DNA of 5,847 nt from CAYNFT01 sp964396535. Lineage in GTDB: Bacteria; Chloroflexota; Dehalococcoidia; Dehalococcoidales; UBA2162. Position numbers and translations under genes: made by a program. Below the pieces are notes generated by a model that saw only the letters and a program-made list of their open reading frames with translations, had not been told where the DNA came from and made no database searches. The stretch spans positions 1 through 5,847 of the forward strand of contig CAYNFT010000110.1 in NCBI GenBank assembly GCA_964396535.1, in the 5' to 3' direction. Each line of letters opens with the position of its first letter. Positions within the stretch are counted from its first letter, which is position 1. Below are positions 1 through 5,845 of this stretch, one piece after another.

Positions 1-121
1 GAGCCAGCATCAGATCTATCACGTCGCCTGGGACGAAGCGAACAAGCAAAAAGACCATTATAGTTATGAGAAACAGGGTGGGGACAATCAGGAAAAGTCT
101 TCTAATTGCATAAGCACGCAT
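1..121 (-). CDS. ABC transporter permease, DppB/OppB type (5' end only)
   Basis: This is the first 40 codons of an inner-membrane permease of the peptide/nickel-type ABC importers (binding-protein-dependent transport); the gene runs off the left edge. Read on the minus strand from the ATG at 121-119, the protein starts MRAYAIRRLFLIVPTLF and continues through one hydrophobic helix (about residues 9-28) into VRFVPGD. The start with paired arginines before the helix and the R-x-V-P-G-D motif just after it are hallmarks of DppB/OppB N-termini. An AAAGGGGA ribosome binding site sits about 4 bases upstream of the ATG, which fixes the start. It has its own leader with two tandem promoters, so it is probably independent of the metV/metF operon. 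The substrate cannot be told from this fragment; peptides, nickel or sugars are all possible in this family. Confidence 0.85.
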   Translation of the reverse strand, partial: MRAYAIRRLFLIVPTLFLITIMVFLLVRFVPGDVIDLMLA

Positions 122-227
122 ATCTTCCCCTTTATTGCTGTTCGCGCTTTAGGTTAACTTTCTGGTGCCTTCTTTGATACCGCTACCCCTTCCCCTCCAC
201 CACCTAACTAGTCATGCTTTGCCTAAA

Positions 228-256
228 CTTATAGCATATGAGCTATTTTTTGTCAA
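228..256 (-). promoter_or_regulatory. Sigma-70 promoter P1 (proximal) for the ABC permease
   Basis: On the minus strand there is a perfect -35 box TTGACA (256-251), a spacer of exactly 17 bases, and a -10 box TATAAG (233-228). The -10 box is preceded by TGC, giving an extended -10 (TGn). Transcription would start near 221, leaving a leader of about 100 bases before the permease ATG. This is seen directly in the sequence; activity is inferred. Confidence 0.65.
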
Positions 257-312
257 TATCTATGATAAACTTTACCGATCTTGTTTTAACCTACCTGAAG
301 GTGAGTTAAATT

Positions 313-341
313 TTTATATCATAACCTCTTGTCTTTGTCAA
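313..341 (-). promoter_or_regulatory. Sigma-70 promoter P2 (distal) for the ABC permease
   Basis: On the minus strand there is a perfect -35 box TTGACA (341-336), a 17-base spacer and a -10 box TATAAA (318-313), again preceded by TGn (TGA). The architecture is the same as P1, 85 bases further upstream. An AT tract (AAA followed by nine T, about 362-351) lies at roughly -45 to -56, where an UP element for the RNA polymerase alpha subunit would sit. The promoter begins only 28 bases beyond the stop codon of the preceding response regulator gene. Confidence 0.65.
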
Positions 342-368
342 GTAGGTATTAAAAAAAAATTTGGTTCA

Positions 369-755
369 TTATTTCAGATATAGTTTCACTCTGGATAGTA
401 ATTCCTCAGGGGTGATGGGTTTTTCAATATAATCCTCGGCGTCAAGGGTGAATCCTCGACTACGTGGAATACCTGTCCCGGCACCTTTCGAAGAAAAAGA
501 GGTCAACATTAGTACAGGGATTTTGCTAAGCTCGGGGTCTTTTTTGAGCTGCTCGGCAGCGGTAAACCCATCCTTCACTGGCATTATTATATCCAGGAGG
601 ATCAAATCAGGATTTTCCTCCCTTGCTTTTTGTAACCCTTCATTTCCCTCATAGGCTACAATTACCTCGTAGGGCGCGCTCTCCAAGACAGTCTTAGTTG
701 ACTCTATAAAATCAACGTCATCATCGACAAGCAGGATTTTAGCTCTTTTTTCCAT
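369..755 (-). CDS. Single-domain response regulator (CheY-like receiver), second of a tandem pair
   Basis: This is a 128-residue cytoplasmic receiver domain with no output domain. The acidic pocket is VDDDVD (residues 10-15), the phosphoacceptor aspartate is Asp55 in LLDIIMP, the switch Thr85 is in MLTS, and the conserved lysine is Lys112 in EKP. The loop between Thr85 and Lys112 is a few residues longer than in CheY and contains a basic, glycine-rich stretch followed by TLDAEDYIEKP. The start is supported by AAGGGAG five to six bases before the ATG. It is the last gene of the metV/metF operon and follows a paralogous receiver by 37 bases. With no DNA-binding or enzymatic domain it must pass its signal by phosphotransfer or protein contact. 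The histidine kinase two genes upstream is the natural partner, by inference from context. Confidence 0.95.
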   Translation of the reverse strand: MEKRAKILLVDDDVDFIESTKTVLESAPYEVIVAYEGNEGLQKAREENPDLILLDIIMPVKDGFTAAEQLKKDPELSKIPVLMLTSFSSKGAGTGIPRSRGFTLDAEDYIEKPITPEELLSRVKLYLK

Positions 756-792
756 CTCTTCTCCCTTAATAACTGAGCTTCGTTAGTTCAGT

Positions 793-1194
793 TCAGACCT
801 TTCGTTTTTTCTTTAGAAGTTTGGTCACTCTTTCTAGTAAGACATCAGGGGAGACAGGTTTTTCTACATAATCGTCCACATCAAGCTCAAGGCCGGTCTC
901 CAGCTCATAGCGACGGCGACTAGCTTCTTCCCTCACCGAAGTCAGAATCAAAATGGGCATGTTCTTGAACTTCGACCACCTTGGGTCCTGAAGCTCTTTA
1001 CATACTGCAAATCCATCCATCTTTGGCATTAAGAGGTCAAGAATAAGCAGGTCTGGATTTTCCGACTTAAGATTAGCCAGACCCTCAATTCCGTCTCTAG
1101 CGGTGACCACTTGATAGTCCTGAGATTCCATAATCATGGTCATAGCATCTAGAATATCAGGGTCATCATCGACTATTAGTATCTTCGCTGGCAT
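793..1194 (-). CDS. Single-domain response regulator (CheY-like receiver), first of a tandem pair
   Basis: This is a 133-residue stand-alone receiver. The acidic residues are Asp9-Asp11 in IVDDDPD, the phosphoacceptor is Asp53 in LILDLLMP, the switch residues are Thr85-Ser86 in LILTS, and the lysine is Lys112 in VEKP. Between Thr85 and Lys112 is an arginine-rich helix (around residues 88-96) and then LELDVDDYVEKP, closely parallel to the next receiver in the operon. The two probably arose by duplication. The C-terminus is a short basic tail (KKKRKV). A strong AGGAGG ribosome binding site about six bases before the ATG lies in the 18-base gap after metF. No DNA-binding domain follows, so a direct transcriptional role like that of RegA is not supported. 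Confidence 0.95.
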   Translation of the reverse strand: MPAKILIVDDDPDILDAMTMIMESQDYQVVTARDGIEGLANLKSENPDLLILDLLMPKMDGFAVCKELQDPRWSKFKNMPILILTSVREEASRRRYELETGLELDVDDYVEKPVSPDVLLERVTKLLKKKRKV

Positions 1195-1212
1195 TTTTCC
1201 CTCCTTCTAGGA

Positions 1213-2130
1213 TTATAATACAGGTCTAGGCAATAATCCAGCCTGCTCTACAATTTCTGGGACAATATCTTCCCAGCCTACTGCCATGATATGGATGCCG
1301 TGAACCCCGGGTATCTCCTTGAGTTGCTCGATGATTTCGAGAACTATTTTCACTCCTTCAACCTTAGCACTTTCAGCATCCTCCATTCTGGTAACAAGCT
1401 CATCTGGAACGCTCACTCCGGAGACATAATCTCTCATATAACGAGCCATACCTGCTGACCTAATAGGTATCACTCCTGCCAGGATATGTACCTGCTTGTC
1501 CAAGCCTCGGTCAGTAACCATCTCCATCCATTTAGCGAACTTGGCTATATCATAGACTGCCTGGGTTTGAATAAAATCGGCTCCCGCCTTAACTTTATTG
1601 GCTAACCTCACCACCCGGAATTCAAAGGGGTCAGCATAGGGGTTCTCCACAGCTCCGATAAATATGGGTGTTTCTCCGGAGAGATCTTCACCACAAAGGA
1701 ATTTCTTCTCATCTCGCATATTTTTCAGGGTTTGAATCAGCTGGATAGAGTCAATATCAAAGACCCCCTTGGCGGTGGGGTGATTCCCAAACTTCTGGTG
1801 GTCGCCAGAGAGACAAAGAATATTGCCAATCCCTAGGGCTACCGCACCTAATACGTCGCTCTGGATGGCGATTCTGTTCCTATCACGGGTGACCATTTGC
1901 ATCACTGGGTCAACACCTTGTTGCTTCAAAAGGGTGCAGCCAGCGAGGCTGGACATGCGCACGATAGCCGTTTGATTATCGGTCACATTGACAGCATCAC
2001 AGCAGGTGCGGAGTAGCTCGCCTTTCCTTAGAATCACCCTGGCGCTAGTTCCCTTGGGCGGGCCAGCCTCAGCAGTAACGGCAAAACTTCCACTTTCTAA
2101 GACCTTCTCCAGATTTGTTCCCGCTTTCAT
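1213..2130 (-). CDS. metF: Methylenetetrahydrofolate reductase, MetF flavoprotein subunit
   Basis: MetF reduces 5,10-methylene-tetrahydrofolate to 5-methyl-tetrahydrofolate, the last folate-bound step of the Wood-Ljungdahl methyl branch; methionine synthesis is another use. The 305-residue length is typical of a single FAD-binding TIM barrel. Visible landmarks are Glu21 in the first strand (TAEAGPPKG), matching the catalytic Glu28 of the E. coli enzyme, and CLSGD ending at Asp110, which matches LRGD near the flavin. Further on are GNHPTAKGVFDIDS (residues 115-128) and FIQTQ ending at Gln190, in the position of the substrate-contacting glutamine. The gene starts five bases after the histidine kinase stop, and its GGGAGG ribosome binding site is inside the end of that kinase gene, so translation is probably coupled. 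Its partner metV lies two genes upstream in the same operon. Together they form the MetVF type of acetogens, which often takes electrons from partner proteins rather than directly from NAD(P)H. Confidence 0.95.
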   Translation of the reverse strand: MKAGTNLEKVLESGSFAVTAEAGPPKGTSARVILRKGELLRTCCDAVNVTDNQTAIVRMSSLAGCTLLKQQGVDPVMQMVTRDRNRIAIQSDVLGAVALGIGNILCLSGDHQKFGNHPTAKGVFDIDSIQLIQTLKNMRDEKKFLCGEDLSGETPIFIGAVENPYADPFEFRVVRLANKVKAGADFIQTQAVYDIAKFAKWMEMVTDRGLDKQVHILAGVIPIRSAGMARYMRDYVSGVSVPDELVTRMEDAESAKVEGVKIVLEIIEQLKEIPGVHGIHIMAVGWEDIVPEIVEQAGLLPRPVL

Positions 2131-2135
2131 TACAG

Positions 2136-3569
2136 CTACCTCCCTTCGGTTTCACTTTTCTTGGGTAAGGAAAAGGCAAACTTGCTCCCGGTATCGCTTC
2201 CCGGGCACGGGCTCTCAGCCCATATCCTGCCCCCGTGGGCCTCTATAATCCTTTTGACAATAGATAGCCCTAAACCTGTCCCTTTTGTTTCTACATTACT
2301 GCCACGAAAGAAGTCTTCAAACATTCGGGGTAGGTCCTCGGGAGGAATGCCAATCCCGGTATCCATGACCTCAACCAGTATATCGTTGCCCTCTTCCTTT
2401 ACCCTGAGGGTTACTGTACCTTTAGGTGTATAGGTAATAGCGTTATTTACTAAATTGGTTATTACTTGCTGGAGCCGGGGGCTCGAGCCCCGAATTTTAG
2501 GGAGTGTCTCAGGTAATTCTACTTTAAGCCTGACCCCTTTTTCTTTGGCTAGACTACGCTGTTCCTGGAGACAATTTCTAATACATTGACGTACAGAGAT
2601 GTCCTTCATCTCTTCAACAATTTGACCAGTCTCGATGCGCGGAATGTCTAGAAGGTCGCTAATCAAATTCAGGAGCTCTGTAATCCGATGGGTGCTCCTC
2701 TCCAGCATATTTTTTTGCTTCTCATTGAGCTCCCCAGAATAACCGCCTACCATAACCCACAAGTAACCTTGAATAGCAGTCAGTGGAGCTTTCAGGTCAT
2801 GGGCGGCTATACCCAGGAAGCGAAGAAATCGGTCCTTTTCCTCTTCTAGCTTGGCTATTTCCCTGGACGACTGCTCCAGTTCCCTCGTTTTCTCTTGAAG
2901 AAGGTACTCTCTTAGTTGTACTACCTGCCGCTGTCTCTTCCTTAGCTCGCCAGAAATAGCCGTGGACATATAGGTAGTGGCGTAAAGGATAGCTGCCAGG
3001 GCAACGAGAACAACCAGAATATAGCTTCCTTCCTCATATAGTGAAGGAAGAGCGAACCCTTCTAGATTTATGTGAGTTATTACCCCAGCATATTCTAAAC
3101 CTACCAGTAGTGAAACCATCACCATCGCCGAGGTAGCCAGTAAATACACCGTCTTGTAGGGAAGCACTACACTGGCACCGATGATATGAAGGACAAAGAA
3201 GAAGATAAAGGGGTTTTCTATCCCTCCGGTGAAGTGGAGAATTGCCGTAAGTGCCAGTAGGTCAAGGAAGATGTGGATATTGCCGTAGGTTCTGGCCCTA
3301 TGGATTACTGGGCCACCTTTCTCCGGCTTCAGATTGTGAAGCTCCCGCCACATCAACAGATTATAGAGGGCAATAAAGACGCAGATAATATACACTGGAA
3401 GAGTGGGAAAGCCAATGTGAAATAGCTGAGATGCTACCAGAGTGGCTATTATGATACCCAGAATGGCCAGCCATCTCAGGTTGACATACACACTGAGCCG
3501 CATAAGCAAGGCGCTTTCTTCAGGAAGGTGTTCAGCTGTACCTTCTTCTATAGGAAACTGGTTACTCAT
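2136..3569 (-). CDS. Six-helix membrane sensor histidine kinase with RegB-like GGxxNPF motif
   Basis: This is a 477-residue sensor kinase. The N-terminal half has about six hydrophobic helices (roughly residues 31-50, 57-75, 98-115, 119-137, 140-160 and 182-203). A charged, coiled-coil-like linker (205-248) leads to a HisKA domain with the phosphoacceptor His257 in AAHDLKAPL. The ATPase domain has the N box NLVNNAITY (372-380), G1 DTGIGIP (403-409), F box FEDFFRG and G2 GTGLGLS (430-436). All catalytic motifs are intact. Residues 115-121 read GGIENPF, matching the GGxxNPF heptapeptide of RegB/PrrB-type redox sensors, where it lies between helices 3 and 4 and binds quinone. The same placement is seen here. 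The redox cysteine of RegB shortly after the H box is not evident; cysteines are at about 63, 329, 333 and 455. The gene sits one base after metV and five before metF, so it is co-expressed with them. Redox or quinone sensing is inferred from the motif; the two downstream receivers are likely partners. Confidence 0.93.
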   Translation of the reverse strand: MSNQFPIEEGTAEHLPEESALLMRLSVYVNLRWLAILGIIIATLVASQLFHIGFPTLPVYIICVFIALYNLLMWRELHNLKPEKGGPVIHRARTYGNIHIFLDLLALTAILHFTGGIENPFIFFFVLHIIGASVVLPYKTVYLLATSAMVMVSLLVGLEYAGVITHINLEGFALPSLYEEGSYILVVLVALAAILYATTYMSTAISGELRKRQRQVVQLREYLLQEKTRELEQSSREIAKLEEEKDRFLRFLGIAAHDLKAPLTAIQGYLWVMVGGYSGELNEKQKNMLERSTHRITELLNLISDLLDIPRIETGQIVEEMKDISVRQCIRNCLQEQRSLAKEKGVRLKVELPETLPKIRGSSPRLQQVITNLVNNAITYTPKGTVTLRVKEEGNDILVEVMDTGIGIPPEDLPRMFEDFFRGSNVETKGTGLGLSIVKRIIEAHGGRIWAESPCPGSDTGSKFAFSLPKKSETEGR

Positions 3570-3570
3570 C

Positions 3571-4224
3571 TTAATCCTTTAGAGTAATCCTCCGAGGTCC
3601 ACCTGAATGACTGGTGCCCCAATCTCGTGGAGGCTGGATTTCCTCTAACTTATCCAACTGACCTAGAGCGGTTAGACGGTCAATTATCAACTGCCAAGCG
3701 CAGGGTATATTCGGGTCAATCTCACACTTGCCTTCCACCGAGCCGCCACAGGGCCCGTGCATCAGGCTCTTAGCGCATCTGACCAGGGGGCATATCCCTG
3801 CTGTCTGTGCCAGAACACAATTTCCACACTGGGCGCAGACCTCACTAAAATAACCGGGGCTTTCTTCCTTACCTATGAACAAGGTGTTCAATGCTGGATA
3901 AACAGGCTTATCGCCATAAAGGCTAACTGTTTGCACCCCGAAGGCACAGGCCATCACCAGAATACAATCAGTTGCCTTAATGTCCTCGGCGTTTTCCGCT
4001 AGAGCCTCCTTGGTGAGTGTGTCACAAGCAATAGGAATCACTGTGCCCCCGGTAACCTTCTTGCCAGCGGCTTCGAGGTTTGTTTTCATCTCTTGAACCT
4101 CGATATTCCCTCCAGTATGAAGCATGGTAGCACAGTTACCACATCCCATGATATATACCGATTTATGTCTCTCGATGGACTGCAAAATCTCGTCTAAAGG
4201 CTTCTGTGCAGTGATTGTTTTCAT
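3571..4224 (-). CDS. metV: MetV, cysteine-rich partner subunit of methylenetetrahydrofolate reductase
   Basis: This 217-residue protein of the MTHFR_C/MetV family accompanies MetF in acetogens and related anaerobes and is thought to relay electrons to the MetF flavin. The N-terminal part has a Rossmann-like character with CGNC (Cys28, Cys31) and further cysteines at 67, 87 and 93. The C-terminal part carries the family signature: CAQCGNC (130-136), GICPLVRC (145-150), HGPCGG (Cys159), GKCE (Cys167) and IPCAW (Cys175). Thirteen cysteines in total fit one or more Fe-S clusters and a zinc site. It starts ten bases after the NuoEF-like gene, with AAGGAG ahead of the ATG, and ends one base before the histidine kinase. 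The usual direct metV-metF adjacency is broken here by the kinase gene. Its placement next to a NuoF-like protein suggests that protein may be its electron partner, an inference. Confidence 0.95.
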   Translation of the reverse strand: MKTITAQKPLDEILQSIERHKSVYIMGCGNCATMLHTGGNIEVQEMKTNLEAAGKKVTGGTVIPIACDTLTKEALAENAEDIKATDCILVMACAFGVQTVSLYGDKPVYPALNTLFIGKEESPGYFSEVCAQCGNCVLAQTAGICPLVRCAKSLMHGPCGGSVEGKCEIDPNIPCAWQLIIDRLTALGQLDKLEEIQPPRDWGTSHSGGPRRITLKD

Positions 4225-4234
4225 TTGCTACTCC

Positions 4235-5779
4235 TTATACCTTGCTCATCTGGCAAACACTTACTGGACATCTTTTCTGCGAGATGTGAGCCTCGTATTC
4301 TTCTGGGAAGTAACGGATACTGGTGAGAATAGGATTTGAAGCTCCTTGGCACATAGCACAAAGAGATGCTTCTTTCATCAAACTTGCTATCTGTTCCAGG
4401 CGCTGGATATCCCCTTCCTTGCCTTCTCCTTGAGTAATTCTGGTGAGGATTTCAAGTATCTGTCTTACCCCCAAGCGGCCAGCGACACAAACACCACAAT
4501 AATGTTCGAAAGTAAAATGGATAGAGGATTTGGCGAGGTCAATTATACAGGCATTCTCATCCAAAATTACCACGGTTCTGGAGCCAAAGCCTGCTCCCAG
4601 TTCCGACAGAGAATTGTAATCGAGAGGAGCATCCAGGAGATTTGCCGGCAGGAAACCCCCGAATGGTCCGCCGATGTGGACAGCCTTAAGCTGGTGTCCT
4701 TCTCTGATTCCCCCGCCTATATCGGAGACGAGTTGGCCGAAGTTTATCCCCATTGGTACCTCGACAATGCCGGTGTGAGAAACGTTCCCACTGAGAGCCA
4801 GAACCTTGGTGCCTCGATTACTCGCGGCGCCATATTGACCATAGGCATCTGGGCCGTTCTGGATGATCCAAGGGATACTATAGAATGTTTCGGCACTGCC
4901 AGTAAGAGTTGGCTTTCCCCAAAGACCTGAGTTTTTAGGAAAAGGCGGAGCTATACGTGGGCTGGCTCGATTGCCCTCAATAAAAGTAATAATGCCTATC
5001 TCTGGCTCACAGGATAGGAATCGAGGCCCCTCTCTAACTTCGATATTACAATCAAAAGAGGCTCCCATTATGTTTGAGCCAATGAATCCTTTTTCTCTTG
5101 CCTGTTTTAAAGCAAGCTCTAAACGCTTTAAAACCAAGCCAAATTCATATGGTACGTAAAGATAACACTCACTAGCACCAATAGCATAGGCAGTAATCAC
5201 CATTCCCTCAAGCAGACTGTGAGGGTCACCTTCTAATAAAACCTTGTTGATGCTTATTCCGGTTCCTTGATCACTAGCATCACAAACAACGTACTTTTTT
5301 TCCGACGAAGTCTCTGCTAACTGTAGCCACTTTGCTCCTACCTCGAAGCTACCATCCCCCTCTCGGAGTCCTGAACTCAGAATAATCTCAGCTACCTCTT
5401 TTGGTCTTGTAGAAGCCAGAGCTTTCTTAAGCGCAGAATACCCACCCGCAGAGATATAGCTACCAATATCCTCAGGATTGGTGTCTCCTATATTGCGAAG
5501 AACAACCAGTTTGTGCTTTGTTGAAATTTGCTCGTCAGGCCTCTTCTCCACTTCTACTTCCTGTTCCGCTTCCTGCTGAGCGAGAAATTCCTCATAAAAA
5601 GTAGCCACACTATACACTCGGCTTTCGGCTACCTTTAAGGCTTTAGCAATCAGCGGTATCGTTTCCAGAGGAATATCACCATATTCAGCCTGAACTTTTC
5701 GAAATGTATTGATTAGAGCTTCTTGTCCATACTGTCCCTCTAGTATTTTACTCAGTTTGCTCAAGTCCAGGCTTTCCAT
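4235..5779 (-). CDS. NuoE(N-terminal)-NuoF-like fusion protein with degenerate FMN/NADH sites
   Basis: This is a 514-residue soluble protein related to the NADH-dehydrogenase module of complex I and of NAD-linked hydrogenases and formate dehydrogenases. Residues 1-66 match the helical N-terminus of NuoE (YGDIPLETIPLIAKAL, then VYSVATFYEEF), but the thioredoxin-like [2Fe-2S] part is absent. After an acidic linker (67-85) the NuoF body starts at about 90 (VLRNIGDTNPEDI, SAGGYSALKKAL). The FMN loop GRGGAGFPTG is replaced by REGDGSFEVG (139-148), and the NADH/FMN motif NADEGEPG by DASDQGTG (167-174). The GAYICGEETAL region is also lost (251-263). Better kept are PPFP..SGLWGKPT (278-291) and the SLBB region (GTKVLALSGNV to SDIGGG). 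The cluster motif reads CGVCVAG (428-434), lacking the third cysteine, while SLCAMC (472-477) offers an extra one. The C-terminus ends in KRCPVSVC. GGAAAGGA precedes the ATG, and it lies three bases after the molybdopterin-oxidoreductase-like gene. It is probably an electron-transfer or scaffold subunit, not an NADH dehydrogenase. Confidence 0.88.
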   Translation of the reverse strand: MESLDLSKLSKILEGQYGQEALINTFRKVQAEYGDIPLETIPLIAKALKVAESRVYSVATFYEEFLAQQEAEQEVEVEKRPDEQISTKHKLVVLRNIGDTNPEDIGSYISAGGYSALKKALASTRPKEVAEIILSSGLREGDGSFEVGAKWLQLAETSSEKKYVVCDASDQGTGISINKVLLEGDPHSLLEGMVITAYAIGASECYLYVPYEFGLVLKRLELALKQAREKGFIGSNIMGASFDCNIEVREGPRFLSCEPEIGIITFIEGNRASPRIAPPFPKNSGLWGKPTLTGSAETFYSIPWIIQNGPDAYGQYGAASNRGTKVLALSGNVSHTGIVEVPMGINFGQLVSDIGGGIREGHQLKAVHIGGPFGGFLPANLLDAPLDYNSLSELGAGFGSRTVVILDENACIIDLAKSSIHFTFEHYCGVCVAGRLGVRQILEILTRITQGEGKEGDIQRLEQIASLMKEASLCAMCQGASNPILTSIRYFPEEYEAHISQKRCPVSVCQMSKV

Positions 5780-5782
5780 CTG

Positions 5783-5845
5783 TTATGTCCTTTCCACTCT
5801 TACTGCGCAGACTTTGAATTCAGGTATTTTAGATACGGGGTCGAG
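5783..5845 (-). CDS. C-terminal tail of a probable molybdopterin oxidoreductase (formate dehydrogenase alpha-like), partial
   Basis: The last 20 codons of a gene enter from the right edge and stop with TAA at 5785-5783. The peptide contains DPVSKIPEFKVCAVRVE, which resembles the extreme C-terminus of molybdopterin-dependent oxidoreductases of the FdhA/NuoG group (typically DP.SK.PE.K.CAV.). The three-base gap to the NuoEF-like gene fits the common arrangement in which NuoE/NuoF-like subunits sit next to a formate dehydrogenase catalytic subunit. Only a short tail is visible, so the active-site residue and the true substrate cannot be seen. Another NuoG-like or hydrogenase-associated protein is possible. 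Confidence 0.55.
   Translation of the reverse strand, partial: LDPVSKIPEFKVCAVRVERT

Larger units (their letters stand above)
122..368. other. Intergenic region between the operon end and the ABC permease
   Basis: This 247-base gap is AT-rich on its right half and holds the two promoters described separately. The permease leader contains a G-rich run on the minus strand (about 205-186) with tracts GG, GG, GG, GGGG and GGGG. I see no gene here: the plus-strand reading frame beginning with GTG at 165 has no ribosome binding site and is proline/leucine-rich, low-complexity in character. I also see no GC-rich hairpin followed by T residues that would end the upstream operon. Confidence 0.6.

Noticed and set aside
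165..383. 72-codon plus-strand reading frame in the intergenic region
   Set aside because: It begins with GTG, has no ribosome binding site, shows no recognisable family, overlaps the end of a solid receiver gene and covers two minus-strand promoters.
351..405. Possible rho-independent terminator ending at the T run after the last receiver gene
   Set aside because: The best stem before the T run is about four base pairs (CAGA/TCTG) with a long loop, so no credible hairpin exists.
771..793. Inverted repeat AACTGA / TCAGTT with an 11-base loop around the stop of the first receiver gene
   Set aside because: The stem is only six base pairs and AT-rich, with no T run after it, so it is too weak to call a terminator or operator.
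796..813. C-terminal KKKRKV of the first receiver, identical to the core of the SV40 nuclear localisation signal
   Set aside because: This is a bacterial receiver with a chance basic tail; nothing else suggests a eukaryotic or secreted role.
4346..4930. 194-codon plus-strand reading frame opposite the NuoEF-like gene
   Set aside because: It is antisense to a clearly homologous coding region and shows no recognisable motifs. Its length is explained by the codon composition of the real gene.
4235..5779. Pseudogene call for the NuoEF-like gene because of its lost motifs
   Set aside because: There are no frameshifts or stops over 514 codons, the ribosome binding site is good, the spacing to neighbours is tight, and the structural motifs remain. 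Altered function explains it better than decay.
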